Source: Oscillospiraceae bacterium
Lineage (GTDB): Bacteria; Bacillota; Clostridia; Oscillospirales; Acutalibacteraceae
Reading direction: 5' to 3'
Length of the DNA stretch: 53,831 bases
Assembly: GCA_015065695.1 (NCBI GenBank)
Contig: SVPT01000004.1
Coordinates: 1-53,831, forward strand
A program made the position numbers and the translations under genes. This document shows, piece after piece, positions 17,901-24,348 of this stretch (its first letter is position 1; each line of letters opens with the position of its first letter). The notes beneath the pieces were generated by a model, which ran no database searches, was not told where the DNA came from, and saw nothing but the letters and a program-made list of their open reading frames with translations.

Positions 17901-18274
17901 TCCTCTTCAGTAACCCATTTCCATTCCCCCTCGTTCTCTGTATCGGATGCCCCTAGCCAATACCAACCATGCTCTGTCGGCAGTATTTCTTCAAAATAAG
18001 TCTGTTCTTCTTCTGAGGTTATGGTCGCTAAATGTCCTCCCATTTGTTCGCAAATCTCTTTCGCATCTTCCCAAAGTGAAAGTTCGTGAAAAACTGCATA
18101 TGTATGTCCGTTAAACTCTTCTATAAGAACCGGTGAATATACCTCTTCTGCCGCCTCCGCCTCCATCGCCCAATCGAATCCCTCTGGCGGTACGGCAGTA
18201 ATCAACACGCTGACAATCATCAAAACCACCAGCATAATTGCCGCTGCTTTCTTGACTATAAAATGTTTCTTCAT
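14951..18274 (-). CDS. Secreted mosaic protein: C-type lectin, papain-like candidate domain, three Big_2 repeats
   Basis: A 1107-residue surface protein, with the start at the ATG at 18274 (AAAGGAACG site) chosen because it begins the signal peptide (1-41, ending AEA-AEE). Residues about 50-182 are a C-type lectin-like domain (GWYWLGASD, WKW, ENW, WND, FICEW; Cys75 and Cys180 probably paired). Residues about 235-450 look like a papain-like cysteine peptidase core: GVCYGISATSLL (Cys258), IGGHSIFPYRVE (His370) and VYVYDSNSP (Asp391). I infer that function from motif order only. Three Big_2 domains follow (about 692-772, 783-857, 860-937), then a C-terminal module of about 165 residues (VRIVEPYGLRFGIQL). 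No sortase motif or dockerin is seen. The 5' half is clearly AT-richer than the neighbours, suggesting acquisition. Confidence 0.82.
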   Translation of the reverse strand: MKKHFIVKKAAAIMLVVLMIVSVLITAVPPEGFDWAMEAEAAEEVYSPVLIEEFNGHTYAVFHELSLWEDAKEICEQMGGHLATITSEEEQTYFEEILPTEHGWYWLGASDTENEGEWKWVTEEEFEYENWGSGCPDNTYGTENFLVILSEKAWFNSTSHPRGVWNDRRSFTDEPLPFICEWDYIDGEVQEETYPYGETLYFFDDIRYNFENYPGYFYYSDFEYVFGDTEWTRQLWDSKKNGFNPLIWNHYFKSNGVCYGISATSLLMNNYSTSEIKPSQFSWALISDNSVYDIGKTHYNHTYNFTAQDFIEYMHISQYKGARFNSRYTTRYYNSSSINNDRADTLQSIIDRLLSKQSIEIAVHNSIGGHSIFPYRVEVINNHEAKVYVYDSNSPDDFNKFISIWKSELNDGEYNNTYDCWYYQSFKGFECGSDYTDSSIAFAPYTAINSDWTNICSANNPQVKSVLNDSVRLFASSDGAINIYSESGNFAKIYDGKVQETDIEELIEILDTTVLEGYESSKSDTAMIYLPVGMYTVTNEDKKPVELTFSDTHSSIDVIAPVDSEISIYVSDAGYNSIDIVLAESSDNSDLYIEFGYDDTADEFINTAVISGDITDTTVSAKMTDNGILVDGYDNIVVYAQKDCLDCETDSVDIADSSVLITITGDEEEKTLNLIDQTDSAISSAEMQVCATDIVIDYSSLNMNVGQSTKLTASILPVQHIDEVTTKWMSTDESIATVSEDGTVTAVSEGYVKIACLTNNAFIQDYCKVYVTANGNDSTPTNSVELQDESIEINAGDAYALSADVALDMNTEKAVWISSDENIATVENGLVTGVSVGTATIIITVGEVSDTCEVTVIPTNVKSVTLSSAKANLSPNESVTLTATISPVGADDSITWSTSDSRIATVDSNGNVAAHALGTAIITATVGEVSASCTVEVVPPISLTAMGGSVRIVEPYGLRFGIQLKKDEAYNEYKDSIASYGTLIIPKKNLGDVPLTFDVEKAMDVPAVNIYSEDDTQRTYTGVLVGIPKSAFYSDIVGRGYLKYLDIDGNEKVMYTDEIVRSYYQVANSAYTRYGAMTDRDATEQAVYEKLAALLSEMTDGDNITNY

Positions 18275-18400
18275 CTCAATCGTTCCTTTCTCGTTTTTAC
18301 TTCTCGCAGAACAAATTTCGCAGAATAAATAATTCAATACCCTTGACTGACAGGCAAAACAACATATCATTTTGCCTGCGCCTTATCCTACTATGTGTAT

Positions 18401-18430
18401 ATTTTACGCACGTTCTATTGACCATGTCAA
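18401..18430 (-). promoter_or_regulatory. Promoter of the lectin-like operon
   Basis: Reverse-strand TTGACA (18425-18430), 18-base spacer, TAAAAT (18401-18406). The -35 box is inside a perfect dyad at 18415-18433. Confidence 0.7.
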
Positions 18431-18433
18431 TAG
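18415..18433. promoter_or_regulatory. Operator-like dyad over the -35 box
   Basis: Perfect 8-base arms CTATTGAC and GTCAATAG with a 3-base spacer cover the -35 box of the lectin-like operon. The position is typical for a repressor site. No regulator gene is adjacent. Confidence 0.5.
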
Positions 18434-18575
18434 AAACACAGAAAAAACATTCGCGATTTGGATATTTTTGGCATATTGCACAACAAAAACTTTCCGATAA
18501 GGAAATCCAAGCGTGATGACGGCAGAAGAGAAGCCAGATATGTCTGCGGCTGTTGCTGCATCCCCCCACAACACA

Positions 18576-18604
18576 TTGAAACCTCCTCCACAAAATGCTA
18601 TAAT
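18576..18604 (+). promoter_or_regulatory. Promoter of the Fe-S aldo/keto reductase gene
   Basis: TTGAAA (18576-18581), 17-base spacer, TATAAT (18599-18604) with TGC before it (extended -10). The 387 bases between the divergent start codons at 18274 and 18662 hold this promoter, the lectin-operon promoter and no gene that I can support. Confidence 0.8.
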
Positions 18605-18661
18605 ATTCATAACAGCACCCGCAATTCCGCTTATTCATTAATATAGGGGAGGCAAAACGCA

Positions 18662-19840
18662 ATGATAACCAGAAGCTTCAAGGATAAGGCGCTGTCGCTG
18701 CTGGGCTTTGGCGCAATGAGACTGCCTACACTGCCCGATGGCTCAATAGACCGTGCCGCCACACAGGCCATGGTGGACAGGGCGATGGCGGCAGGGGTCA
18801 ATTACTACGACACCGCATACCCCTACCATGGCGGTATGTCGGAGATAGTCATGGGAGAGGTGCTTTCCCGCTATCCCCGCCGGTCCTATTACCTCGCAAC
18901 CAAGTACCCCGGTCATCAGTTTGCCGAGGAGTACCACCCGGACGAGGTGTTTGAGCATCAGCTCAAAAAGTGCAATACAGAATATTTCGACTTCTACCTG
19001 CTGCACAATGTCTACGAAAAGTCCATGGAAGTGTACTGCGACGAGAAGTGGGGCATAGTAGATTACTTCGTCGAGCAGAAGAAGCAGGGAAGAATCCGTC
19101 ATCTCGGCTTTTCAACCCACGGCGGCGTGGAGTGCATCAGAGAGTTTCTCGACCGCTACGGCGAGCATATGGAATTCTGCCAGATTCAGCTTAACTATCT
19201 GGACTGGACACTGCAGAAGGGCGATGAAAAATACCGCCTGCTGACCGAGCGGGGAATCCCCGTGTGGGTCATGGAGCCGGTGCGCGGCGGCAAGCTGGCA
19301 GCCCTTTCGGAAAAGGATACCGCACGCCTTGCAGCCGCCCGCCCCGATGACAGCGCCGCTGCGTGGGGCTTCCGCTTCCTTGCCGGTCTGCCCAACGTGG
19401 GCGTGATACTCAGCGGTATGTCCAATATGGAACAGCTTGAGGACAACATCGCCACCTTCGGCGATGGCGGAGTCCTCTCCGAAGCGGAAACCGCTCTGCT
19501 GCTTGAGCTTGCCGAGGGCATGAAGGTCGGTGTGCCCTGCACCGCCTGCCGCTATTGCTGCGACGGTTGCCCGATGGGTCTGGATATTCCCATGCTGCTT
19601 GCGCTGTACAACGAAATACTTACCGCACCCAGCATGAATGCCAGAATGCAGCTTGATGCCCTGCCGGAGGATAAGAAAGCCTCTGCCTGTGTGGGCTGCG
19701 GCGCCTGCTCTGCTGCCTGTCCCCAGAATATTGACATACCCACCCAGCTTGCCAAGCTGACAGAGGAAGCCGCCAAGCTGCCCGATTGGGCAGAGATATG
19801 CCGCCAGCGTGCCGAAGCCGCCAGACGCATGAAAGGATAA
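18662..19840 (+). CDS. Aldo/keto reductase with C-terminal two-cluster ferredoxin domain
   Basis: A 392-residue oxidoreductase. The N-terminal AKR barrel (about 10-285) keeps the tetrad: Asp50 and a Tyr in YYDTAYPYHGG, Lys81 (ATKYPG) and His115 (LLHNVYE). The C-terminus carries two [4Fe-4S] motifs, CTACRYCCDGCP (293-304) and CVGCGACSAACP (343-354). This architecture is common in anaerobic clostridia and is thought to pass electrons between ferredoxin and a nicotinamide or other substrate; the substrate is unknown. The start is set by a GGGGAGG site. It is a single-gene unit with a near-consensus promoter and a weak terminator. Confidence 0.9.
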   Translation: MITRSFKDKALSLLGFGAMRLPTLPDGSIDRAATQAMVDRAMAAGVNYYDTAYPYHGGMSEIVMGEVLSRYPRRSYYLATKYPGHQFAEEYHPDEVFEHQLKKCNTEYFDFYLLHNVYEKSMEVYCDEKWGIVDYFVEQKKQGRIRHLGFSTHGGVECIREFLDRYGEHMEFCQIQLNYLDWTLQKGDEKYRLLTERGIPVWVMEPVRGGKLAALSEKDTARLAAARPDDSAAAWGFRFLAGLPNVGVILSGMSNMEQLEDNIATFGDGGVLSEAETALLLELAEGMKVGVPCTACRYCCDGCPMGLDIPMLLALYNEILTAPSMNARMQLDALPEDKKASACVGCGACSAACPQNIDIPTQLAKLTEEAAKLPDWAEICRQRAEAARRMKG

Positions 19841-19906
19841 CTCCTGCACACAACTTCCCAATGAATAGGGGCGAGGTGCGCAGACCCCGCAAAAGATAAA
19901 AATACA

Positions 19907-19951
19907 AGCCAAGTCCGCATCGTAATAAGGTGCAGGCTTGGCTTTAGCTTT
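19907..19951 (+). terminator. Possible terminator after the aldo/keto reductase gene
   Basis: Arms AGCCAAGTCCGCA and TGCAGGCTTGGCT pair with one mismatch around an 11-base loop, followed by a poor T stretch. The 214 bases from 19841 to 20053 hold this hairpin and the 5S terminator and no gene. Confidence 0.45.
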
Positions 19952-20020
19952 CATATGACTGTTTTGCACTGCTCTTTCGTCGCGCAAAACAAAAGGAGAA
20001 AAGGAAAAAGAGGAGAAGAG

Positions 20021-20052
20021 AAAAAGACGACCGTTCCGAAGAACGATCGTCT
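20021..20052 (-). terminator. 5S rRNA terminator
   Basis: Stem AGACGATCGTTC / GAACGGTCGTCT with a short TTCG-type loop followed by T5 on the reverse strand, immediately after the 5S gene. Confidence 0.88.
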
Positions 20053-20053
20053 A

Positions 20054-20170
<117 letters not shown>

Positions 20171-20201
20171 TGCTTTGCCCTCTCTCTCGGGGGCAAGAAG
20201 A

Positions 20202-20230
20202 AGTATAGCACAGCACTATGCGAATTGCAA
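20202..20230 (-). promoter_or_regulatory. Promoter of the stand-alone 5S gene
   Basis: Reverse-strand TTGCAA (20225-20230), 17-base spacer, TATACT (20202-20207) preceded by TGC. Spacing to the 5S start allows a leader of about 25 bases. Confidence 0.75.
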
Positions 20231-20328
20231 GAGTTTTTTGCGAATTTGGTCACTTTTGGAAGATGTGTGCGAGAGAGAGGGACGTGAATCATTAAATTGT
20301 GCAAGATGACAGAGGGTGGCTCGCGACC

Positions 20329-20970
20329 TCAATCCTTAATCAGCTTGCTGCCAAACACCCGCATGAATGCCCACGCGCCGATGGCGGTAATCACTGCCTC
20401 GATGAGCATATATCCATTGTAGAAGAGGGAGTAGCTGTAGATGAGCACATCTTCGTTTATCCAGAAACCGGTCTGTGCAAAGGCGGGCAGGGCAGATACC
20501 TCAGCCCACTGACCCCACACGACAGCACCGCTGACAAAGTGAAAAGCATAGCGCAGCAGGCAGGCGATGACACCGCCGAGGGCGGCGGCGAGGGGCTTGC
20601 TCTTCATCTTTCTTGTAAGGGAGGAAAGGCTGACCGCCCAGTATGCGCCGATGTAATCAAAAATGGCAATGGCAAGCACCGCCCAGAGGGTGGTGGCGTA
20701 GCTGAAGTTGCTTGCGCCCAGCAGCAGCTGAATCAGACCGTAGGCAAGGCAGGTGAAGCTGCCCCAGCCGAAGCCGTACAGCTGACAGACCAGCACCAGC
20801 GGCACCATGCTGAACAGGGTGACCGACCCGCCCATGGGCATCTGAAAGACCTTTACCATGCTCAGTGCGGTGGCAAGACCCAGCATAACGGCAGAAAACA
20901 CCAGTCGGAAGGTTTTGGACGAAACAGAAAGATTCAGCTTAGAGGTCTTGGTTGACTCATTGTTTTTCAT
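20329..20970 (-). CDS. thiT: Thiamine ECF transporter substrate-binding subunit ThiT
   Basis: Membrane S component that binds thiamine and works with the shared EcfAA'T energising module (not in this window). The 213-residue protein has about six membrane helices. Family features seen are ALSMVKVFQMPMGGSVTLFSM near residues 35-55 and RYAFHFVSGAVVW near 145, which hold thiamine-contact residues, and the late LFYNGYMLIEA. The TPP riboswitch directly upstream independently supports a thiamine role. The start at 20970 follows an AAGGAG site. It is a single gene, expected to be off when TPP is high. Confidence 0.93.
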   Translation of the reverse strand: MKNNESTKTSKLNLSVSSKTFRLVFSAVMLGLATALSMVKVFQMPMGGSVTLFSMVPLVLVCQLYGFGWGSFTCLAYGLIQLLLGASNFSYATTLWAVLAIAIFDYIGAYWAVSLSSLTRKMKSKPLAAALGGVIACLLRYAFHFVSGAVVWGQWAEVSALPAFAQTGFWINEDVLIYSYSLFYNGYMLIEAVITAIGAWAFMRVFGSKLIKD

Positions 20971-21037
20971 TGAAATACACTCCTTAAATTATGAAACTGG
21001 TTCAAGTTTTGCCAAAGTAAAGGGAGTTATTGAACGC

Positions 21038-21079
21038 GAAAAAACAAAAAACGCGAACGCCGAAACACGGCGCACGCGC
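21038..21079 (-). terminator. Expression-platform terminator of the TPP riboswitch
   Basis: Reverse-strand stem CGCGTGCGCCG / CGGCGTTCGCG with loop TGTTT, followed by T6-G-T6. It lies between the aptamer and thiT and would stop transcription when TPP is bound. Confidence 0.85.
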
Positions 21080-21153
21080 ACAAAACACTCTGACATCTCC
21101 CGTTCGGTATCAATATTCCCGCGAGGTGAAGAATTATACAGAACGGTAGAAAA

Positions 21154-21245
21154 CATTTCCTACGCCGGCATTACCCGGATCAGGTCAGAGGGTTCCGCAA
21201 AACGTGCGATCTCAGCCGGCAGAGCCAGCACCCCGATTGTATATG
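21154..21245 (-). promoter_or_regulatory. TPP riboswitch (THI element) aptamer controlling thiT
   Basis: The reverse strand carries the conserved THI-box pieces in order: GGGGTGC, CTGAGA, a short variable arm, ACCC...GACCTGATC, GGTAATGCCGGCGTAGGAAA. The aptamer binds thiamine pyrophosphate. With the terminator at 21038-21079 it should work by transcription attenuation of thiT. Confidence 0.95.
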
Positions 21246-21306
21246 GCTGCTAAGTAGTTATAACTGTAAGCATATATGCTGCCGTCTGTACCGGACGACA
21301 TTGATG

Positions 21307-21335
21307 ATTATACATACCGAAAATGCAGTTGTCAA
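21307..21335 (-). promoter_or_regulatory. thiT / TPP riboswitch promoter
   Basis: Reverse-strand TTGACA (21330-21335), 17-base spacer, TATAAT (21307-21312), a full consensus. The predicted start near 21300 places the whole aptamer in the leader. Confidence 0.85.
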
Positions 21336-21421
21336 GAGCAAAGCAATCAAAAATATCCAAATTCACACAGCGTTGTACACATTTGGCTGACTTTTCGTGA
21401 AAGCCTTGTCGAACATCACAA

Positions 21422-21450
21422 TTGACCGCATTTTTACATATATGTATAAT
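21422..21450 (+). promoter_or_regulatory. Promoter of the DUF1015 gene
   Basis: TTGACC (21422-21427), 17-base spacer, TATAAT (21445-21450). The 304 bases from the aptamer to the DUF1015 gene hold the two divergent promoters and no gene. Confidence 0.8.
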
Positions 21451-21549
21451 ATAATGGGTCTGTTGGGGCATGATGTCGCCCGAACACACCTGAAAATGTA
21501 TTACGGCACGCAATATTCATACTATATATAACGAATAGGAGTAACTAAC

Positions 21550-22824
21550 ATGGCTGAAATCAAGGGCATAAAGGGCGTGCGTTTCTCAGAGAACGCCGGA
21601 AGCATCGAGCAGCTTTGCTGCCCCCCCTACGACATCATCAGTGATGAGCAGCGGGAGCAGTTCATCGCCCGCAATGAGCATAATGTAATCCGTCTTGAGC
21701 TGCCCCGCGGCGAGCGTCCCTACGACGAGGCAGGCGAGGTATTCCGCCGCTGGATGGACGAGGGTGTCCTCCGCCGCGACGAGGAAAGCCTCTATGTCTA
21801 CGAAGAGGAATTTACCGCCTACGGACATACCATGCGCATCAAGGGCATCATCTGCTGCGTCAAGCTGGAGGAATTCTCCAAGGGCATCGTCCTGCCCCAT
21901 GAGGAAACCCTCTCCAAGGCAAAGGAAGACCGCCTCAACCTGATGAAGGCTACCTCCTGCAACTTCAGCCAGATTTATTCCCTGTACATCGACAACGGCA
22001 ACCGTACCCGCCCCAAGGTTGACCACCTCTCCGCAGGCGCTCCCGATATGGAGTTTGCCGATGAGGCAGGCGTTATCCACCGCCTGTGGGCCTGCAGCGA
22101 GCCTGCACAGATAGCCGCCATCGCCGGTGATTTCGGCGGACGCAAGCTGTACATTGCCGACGGTCACCATCGCTACGAGACCGCCATCAACTACCGCAAC
22201 TATCTGCGTGAGCAGGGTCTTGCCAAGGAGGGCGACCCCTGTGATTACGTTATGATGATGCTGGTCGAGATGGAGAATGAGGGTCTTGTGGTATTCCCCA
22301 CCCATCGCCTTATCCGCGACCTGCCCGACTTCGACGCAGAGAAGCTGTGCGCCGCTGCCGGTGAGTATTTTGATATTCAGTCCCATAACGGCGTATCCTC
22401 CATCATGCCCACACTGGACGCCTACTACAGAAAGGGCGCAAAGGCCTTCGCCATGTATACCGGCGGAGACGAGTGGAAGCTGCTGCTTCTGCGCTCCATG
22501 GATTCCATGAAGGAGATTATGCCCGACTGCAGCGAAGCCCTGCGCGGTCTGGACGTAAGCGTGCTGCACTCTCTGGTGCTGGAGCGCTCTCTGGGCATAG
22601 ACAAGCAGAACATGGCTGCCCAGAAGAACCTGACCTACACCCGTTCCTTTGAGGAAGCCATCGAGCGTACCCAGAACGGTGAGTTCCAGTGCGCGTTTAT
22701 CCTCAACCCCACCCGCGTTACCGAGATCAGAGACGTTGCCGCCGCAGGTGAGAAGATGCCCCAGAAGTCTACCTACTTCTATCCCAAGCTCATCACCGGT
22801 CTGGTAATGAACCTGCTCAAGTAA
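21550..22824 (+). CDS. DUF1015 family protein
   Basis: A 424-residue cytoplasmic protein matching the DUF1015 family. Conserved stretches are CCPPYDIISDEQ (24-35), NVIRLELPRG, YVYEEEF, GIVLPHEETLSKAKEDR and YIADGHHRYETAINYR (about 205-220). The family is widespread in clostridia and other anaerobes, often near serine metabolism genes, but its biochemical role is not settled as far as I know. The GHHRYE motif looks like a catalytic or metal/phosphate-binding site. It has its own consensus promoter, an AGGAG ribosome site and a terminator, so it is transcribed alone. Confidence 0.88.
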   Translation: MAEIKGIKGVRFSENAGSIEQLCCPPYDIISDEQREQFIARNEHNVIRLELPRGERPYDEAGEVFRRWMDEGVLRRDEESLYVYEEEFTAYGHTMRIKGIICCVKLEEFSKGIVLPHEETLSKAKEDRLNLMKATSCNFSQIYSLYIDNGNRTRPKVDHLSAGAPDMEFADEAGVIHRLWACSEPAQIAAIAGDFGGRKLYIADGHHRYETAINYRNYLREQGLAKEGDPCDYVMMMLVEMENEGLVVFPTHRLIRDLPDFDAEKLCAAAGEYFDIQSHNGVSSIMPTLDAYYRKGAKAFAMYTGGDEWKLLLLRSMDSMKEIMPDCSEALRGLDVSVLHSLVLERSLGIDKQNMAAQKNLTYTRSFEEAIERTQNGEFQCAFILNPTRVTEIRDVAAAGEKMPQKSTYFYPKLITGLVMNLLK

Positions 22825-22894
22825 TCCGGCAGCGGTTTTTGCGGGGATTTGACCTGAAAGGGCACAAGTTCCAACAGAATGACAAAATAATACG

Positions 22895-22928
22895 GCGGCA
22901 GGGATATTTCTCTGCCGCACGTTTTTTG
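22895..22928 (+). terminator. Terminator of the DUF1015 gene
   Basis: Stem GCGGCAG / CTGCCGC followed by T6. The 259 bases between this gene and the YhhN gene hold the terminator, a promoter and an inverted repeat. Confidence 0.85.
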
Positions 22929-22946
22929 CCCGCCGAGAAACGCCGC

Positions 22947-22976
22947 TTGACGCGCATATACTATGTGTGGTATAGT
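22947..22976 (+). promoter_or_regulatory. Promoter of the YhhN-family gene
   Basis: TTGACG (22947-22952), 18-base spacer, TATAGT (22971-22976). The -10 box lies within the right-hand part of the inverted repeat 22954-22982. Confidence 0.7.
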
Positions 22977-22982
22977 ATATGC
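22954..22982. promoter_or_regulatory. Operator-like inverted repeat at the YhhN promoter
   Basis: Perfect 10-base arms GCATATACTA (22954-22963) and TAGTATATGC (22973-22982) with a 9-base spacer, overlapping the spacer and -10 box. This is a typical place for a dimeric repressor. Confidence 0.6.
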
Positions 22983-23083
22983 GGGAAATGACAGGCGGCG
23001 TATCGTATGTTATAATATGGCTGCAAGCCTGCATAATAAGAGAAGAAAAGAAGCGGATATATTAAAAACAGGAGGGCCGGAAT

Positions 23084-23764
23084 TTGACCGCAAAGATCAT
23101 TGTTCTGACCGTAATGTGTGTGTTGCTGTGCGTGCAGATGGGTGTGTATATACACTACAAGCTGCAAAAAAAGGGGAGGGCGTATACCCTTTCCAAGTGC
23201 GCGGGCAGCCTGATATTCACCCTGACAGCCTTTGGCTCCATGCTGTTTGCAAAGCCGGACGGATACACTGTGCTGATACTGTGCGCCACAGTGCTGTCCT
23301 CTGTGGGCGACTATTTTCTGTCGCTGCCCCACGGACACCACCGCCTCAAGGCTGGTGCGGGTGCCTTTGCCGCAGCCCACTGCTTCTTCGTCATTGCGTT
23401 CATGCTTGTCGGCGGCTTCCACTGGCAGACCATACCGTTCATCGTGCTGATATTCCTGCTGGAGCTGCTGGGCGCACGGCTGATAAAGCTCAACTTCCGC
23501 GGCGCAGGTAAGAGTGCCGCCTCCTATATCCTCGTGGTCACTACCATGGCGGTGACCGCCTGCTCCCTGCTCTTTGCCGATGCCATGCCCAAAACAGCGG
23601 CATGGCTGACCGCAATGGGCGGCACGCTTTTCCTGCTGTCGGACATTCTGTGGATGCTCTACGGTCTGGATAAGGACGTGCCCAACAAGGTGTTCAAGGC
23701 ACTCAACGTAGTGACCTACTTCCCCGCGGTAATGCTCATCGCCTCCGCGCTTTATTTCAGATAA
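23084..23764 (+). CDS. YhhN-family membrane protein (lysoplasmalogenase-like)
   Basis: A 226-residue protein with seven or eight membrane segments. The family includes the animal lysoplasmalogenase TMEM86, which cleaves the vinyl-ether bond of lysoplasmalogens; bacterial members are largely untested. Conserved acidic sites are visible in SSVGDYFLSL (about residue 68) and LLSDILWML (about 190). Plasmalogens occur in anaerobes, so the activity is plausible but inferred. The start is a TTG at 23084, seven bases after AGGAGGG; no ATG fits. It is a single-gene unit with an operator-like dyad at its promoter and a strong terminator. Confidence 0.85.
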   Translation: MTAKIIVLTVMCVLLCVQMGVYIHYKLQKKGRAYTLSKCAGSLIFTLTAFGSMLFAKPDGYTVLILCATVLSSVGDYFLSLPHGHHRLKAGAGAFAAAHCFFVIAFMLVGGFHWQTIPFIVLIFLLELLGARLIKLNFRGAGKSAASYILVVTTMAVTACSLLFADAMPKTAAWLTAMGGTLFLLSDILWMLYGLDKDVPNKVFKALNVVTYFPAVMLIASALYFR

Positions 23765-23778
23765 CAGGTCAAAACCAA

Positions 23779-23815
23779 AGGACAGGACTGCCCAATGCAG
23801 TCCTGTCCTTTTTGC
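23779..23815. terminator. Bidirectional terminator between YhhN and DUF4240 genes
   Basis: Perfect 12-base stem AGGACAGGACTG / CAGTCCTGTCCT with T5 on the + strand and a T-rich exit on the reverse strand. Confidence 0.9.
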
Positions 23816-23842
23816 GTCTGTGTACATTATTAATGAAAAGCG

Positions 23843-24307
23843 TCAGTTGCCTTTCCAGCCCTCGGCGTTGCTGCCGGTTTCGTAGCTGGTAGGAGAGAAA
23901 TACGGAAACTCGTCCGCTGTCCTGCTTTGCTTTTTTGCCCATGCCTTCGCGGCAATGTACAGCAGGGATTCAAACTCACCGTCCCACAGCAGAGAGGTTA
24001 CTTCCCTGTCGCCATTCAGAACGGCGGCATAGAATTCCTGACCGTTTATCAAAGCCACACAGCGCGAATAGAGAAAGGAATCATCGCTCATGTGGGGGTC
24101 AGCCTTGGCACACTCATCGGCAAGCTGCTTTGTGTCAATCGCATACAGCAGCTCGCACATCATGTCCTCAAAGGCGAAGATGTCCTCATCGGTCAGCTTG
24201 GAAAGGTGGGCAATCACCGGTGCAAGCACCTTGTCGTCATTGCCCTCGTGTGACCAGTCGCACAGCTCCATAATCTGCCAGAAACGGGAATAGTCCTTGT
24301 TGCTCAC
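23843..24307 (-). CDS. DUF4240 domain protein
   Basis: A 154-residue soluble protein with the DUF4240 pattern: an aromatic N-terminus (SRFWQIMELCDW), a helical core (IFAFEDMMCELLYAIDT), SDDSFLYSRCVALINGQEFY and a final ALINGQ-type helix. Function is unknown; in Gram-positives the domain sometimes appears in polymorphic-toxin or immunity contexts, for which there is no evidence here. It begins 41 bases after the rodA stop on the same strand with no terminator between, so the two are probably one operon. Confidence 0.8.
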   Translation of the reverse strand: MSNKDYSRFWQIMELCDWSHEGNDDKVLAPVIAHLSKLTDEDIFAFEDMMCELLYAIDTKQLADECAKADPHMSDDSFLYSRCVALINGQEFYAAVLNGDREVTSLLWDGEFESLLYIAAKAWAKKQSRTADEFPYFSPTSYETGSNAEGWKGN

Positions 24308-24348
24308 AGCATTCTCCTTGAAAGATGGATCAATGGCTCACAGCCCCG

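Noticed and set aside
18275..18370. Upstream extension of the lectin-like gene to 18370
   Set aside because: It would precede the signal peptide and has no ribosome site; the MKKHF start at 18274 has one.
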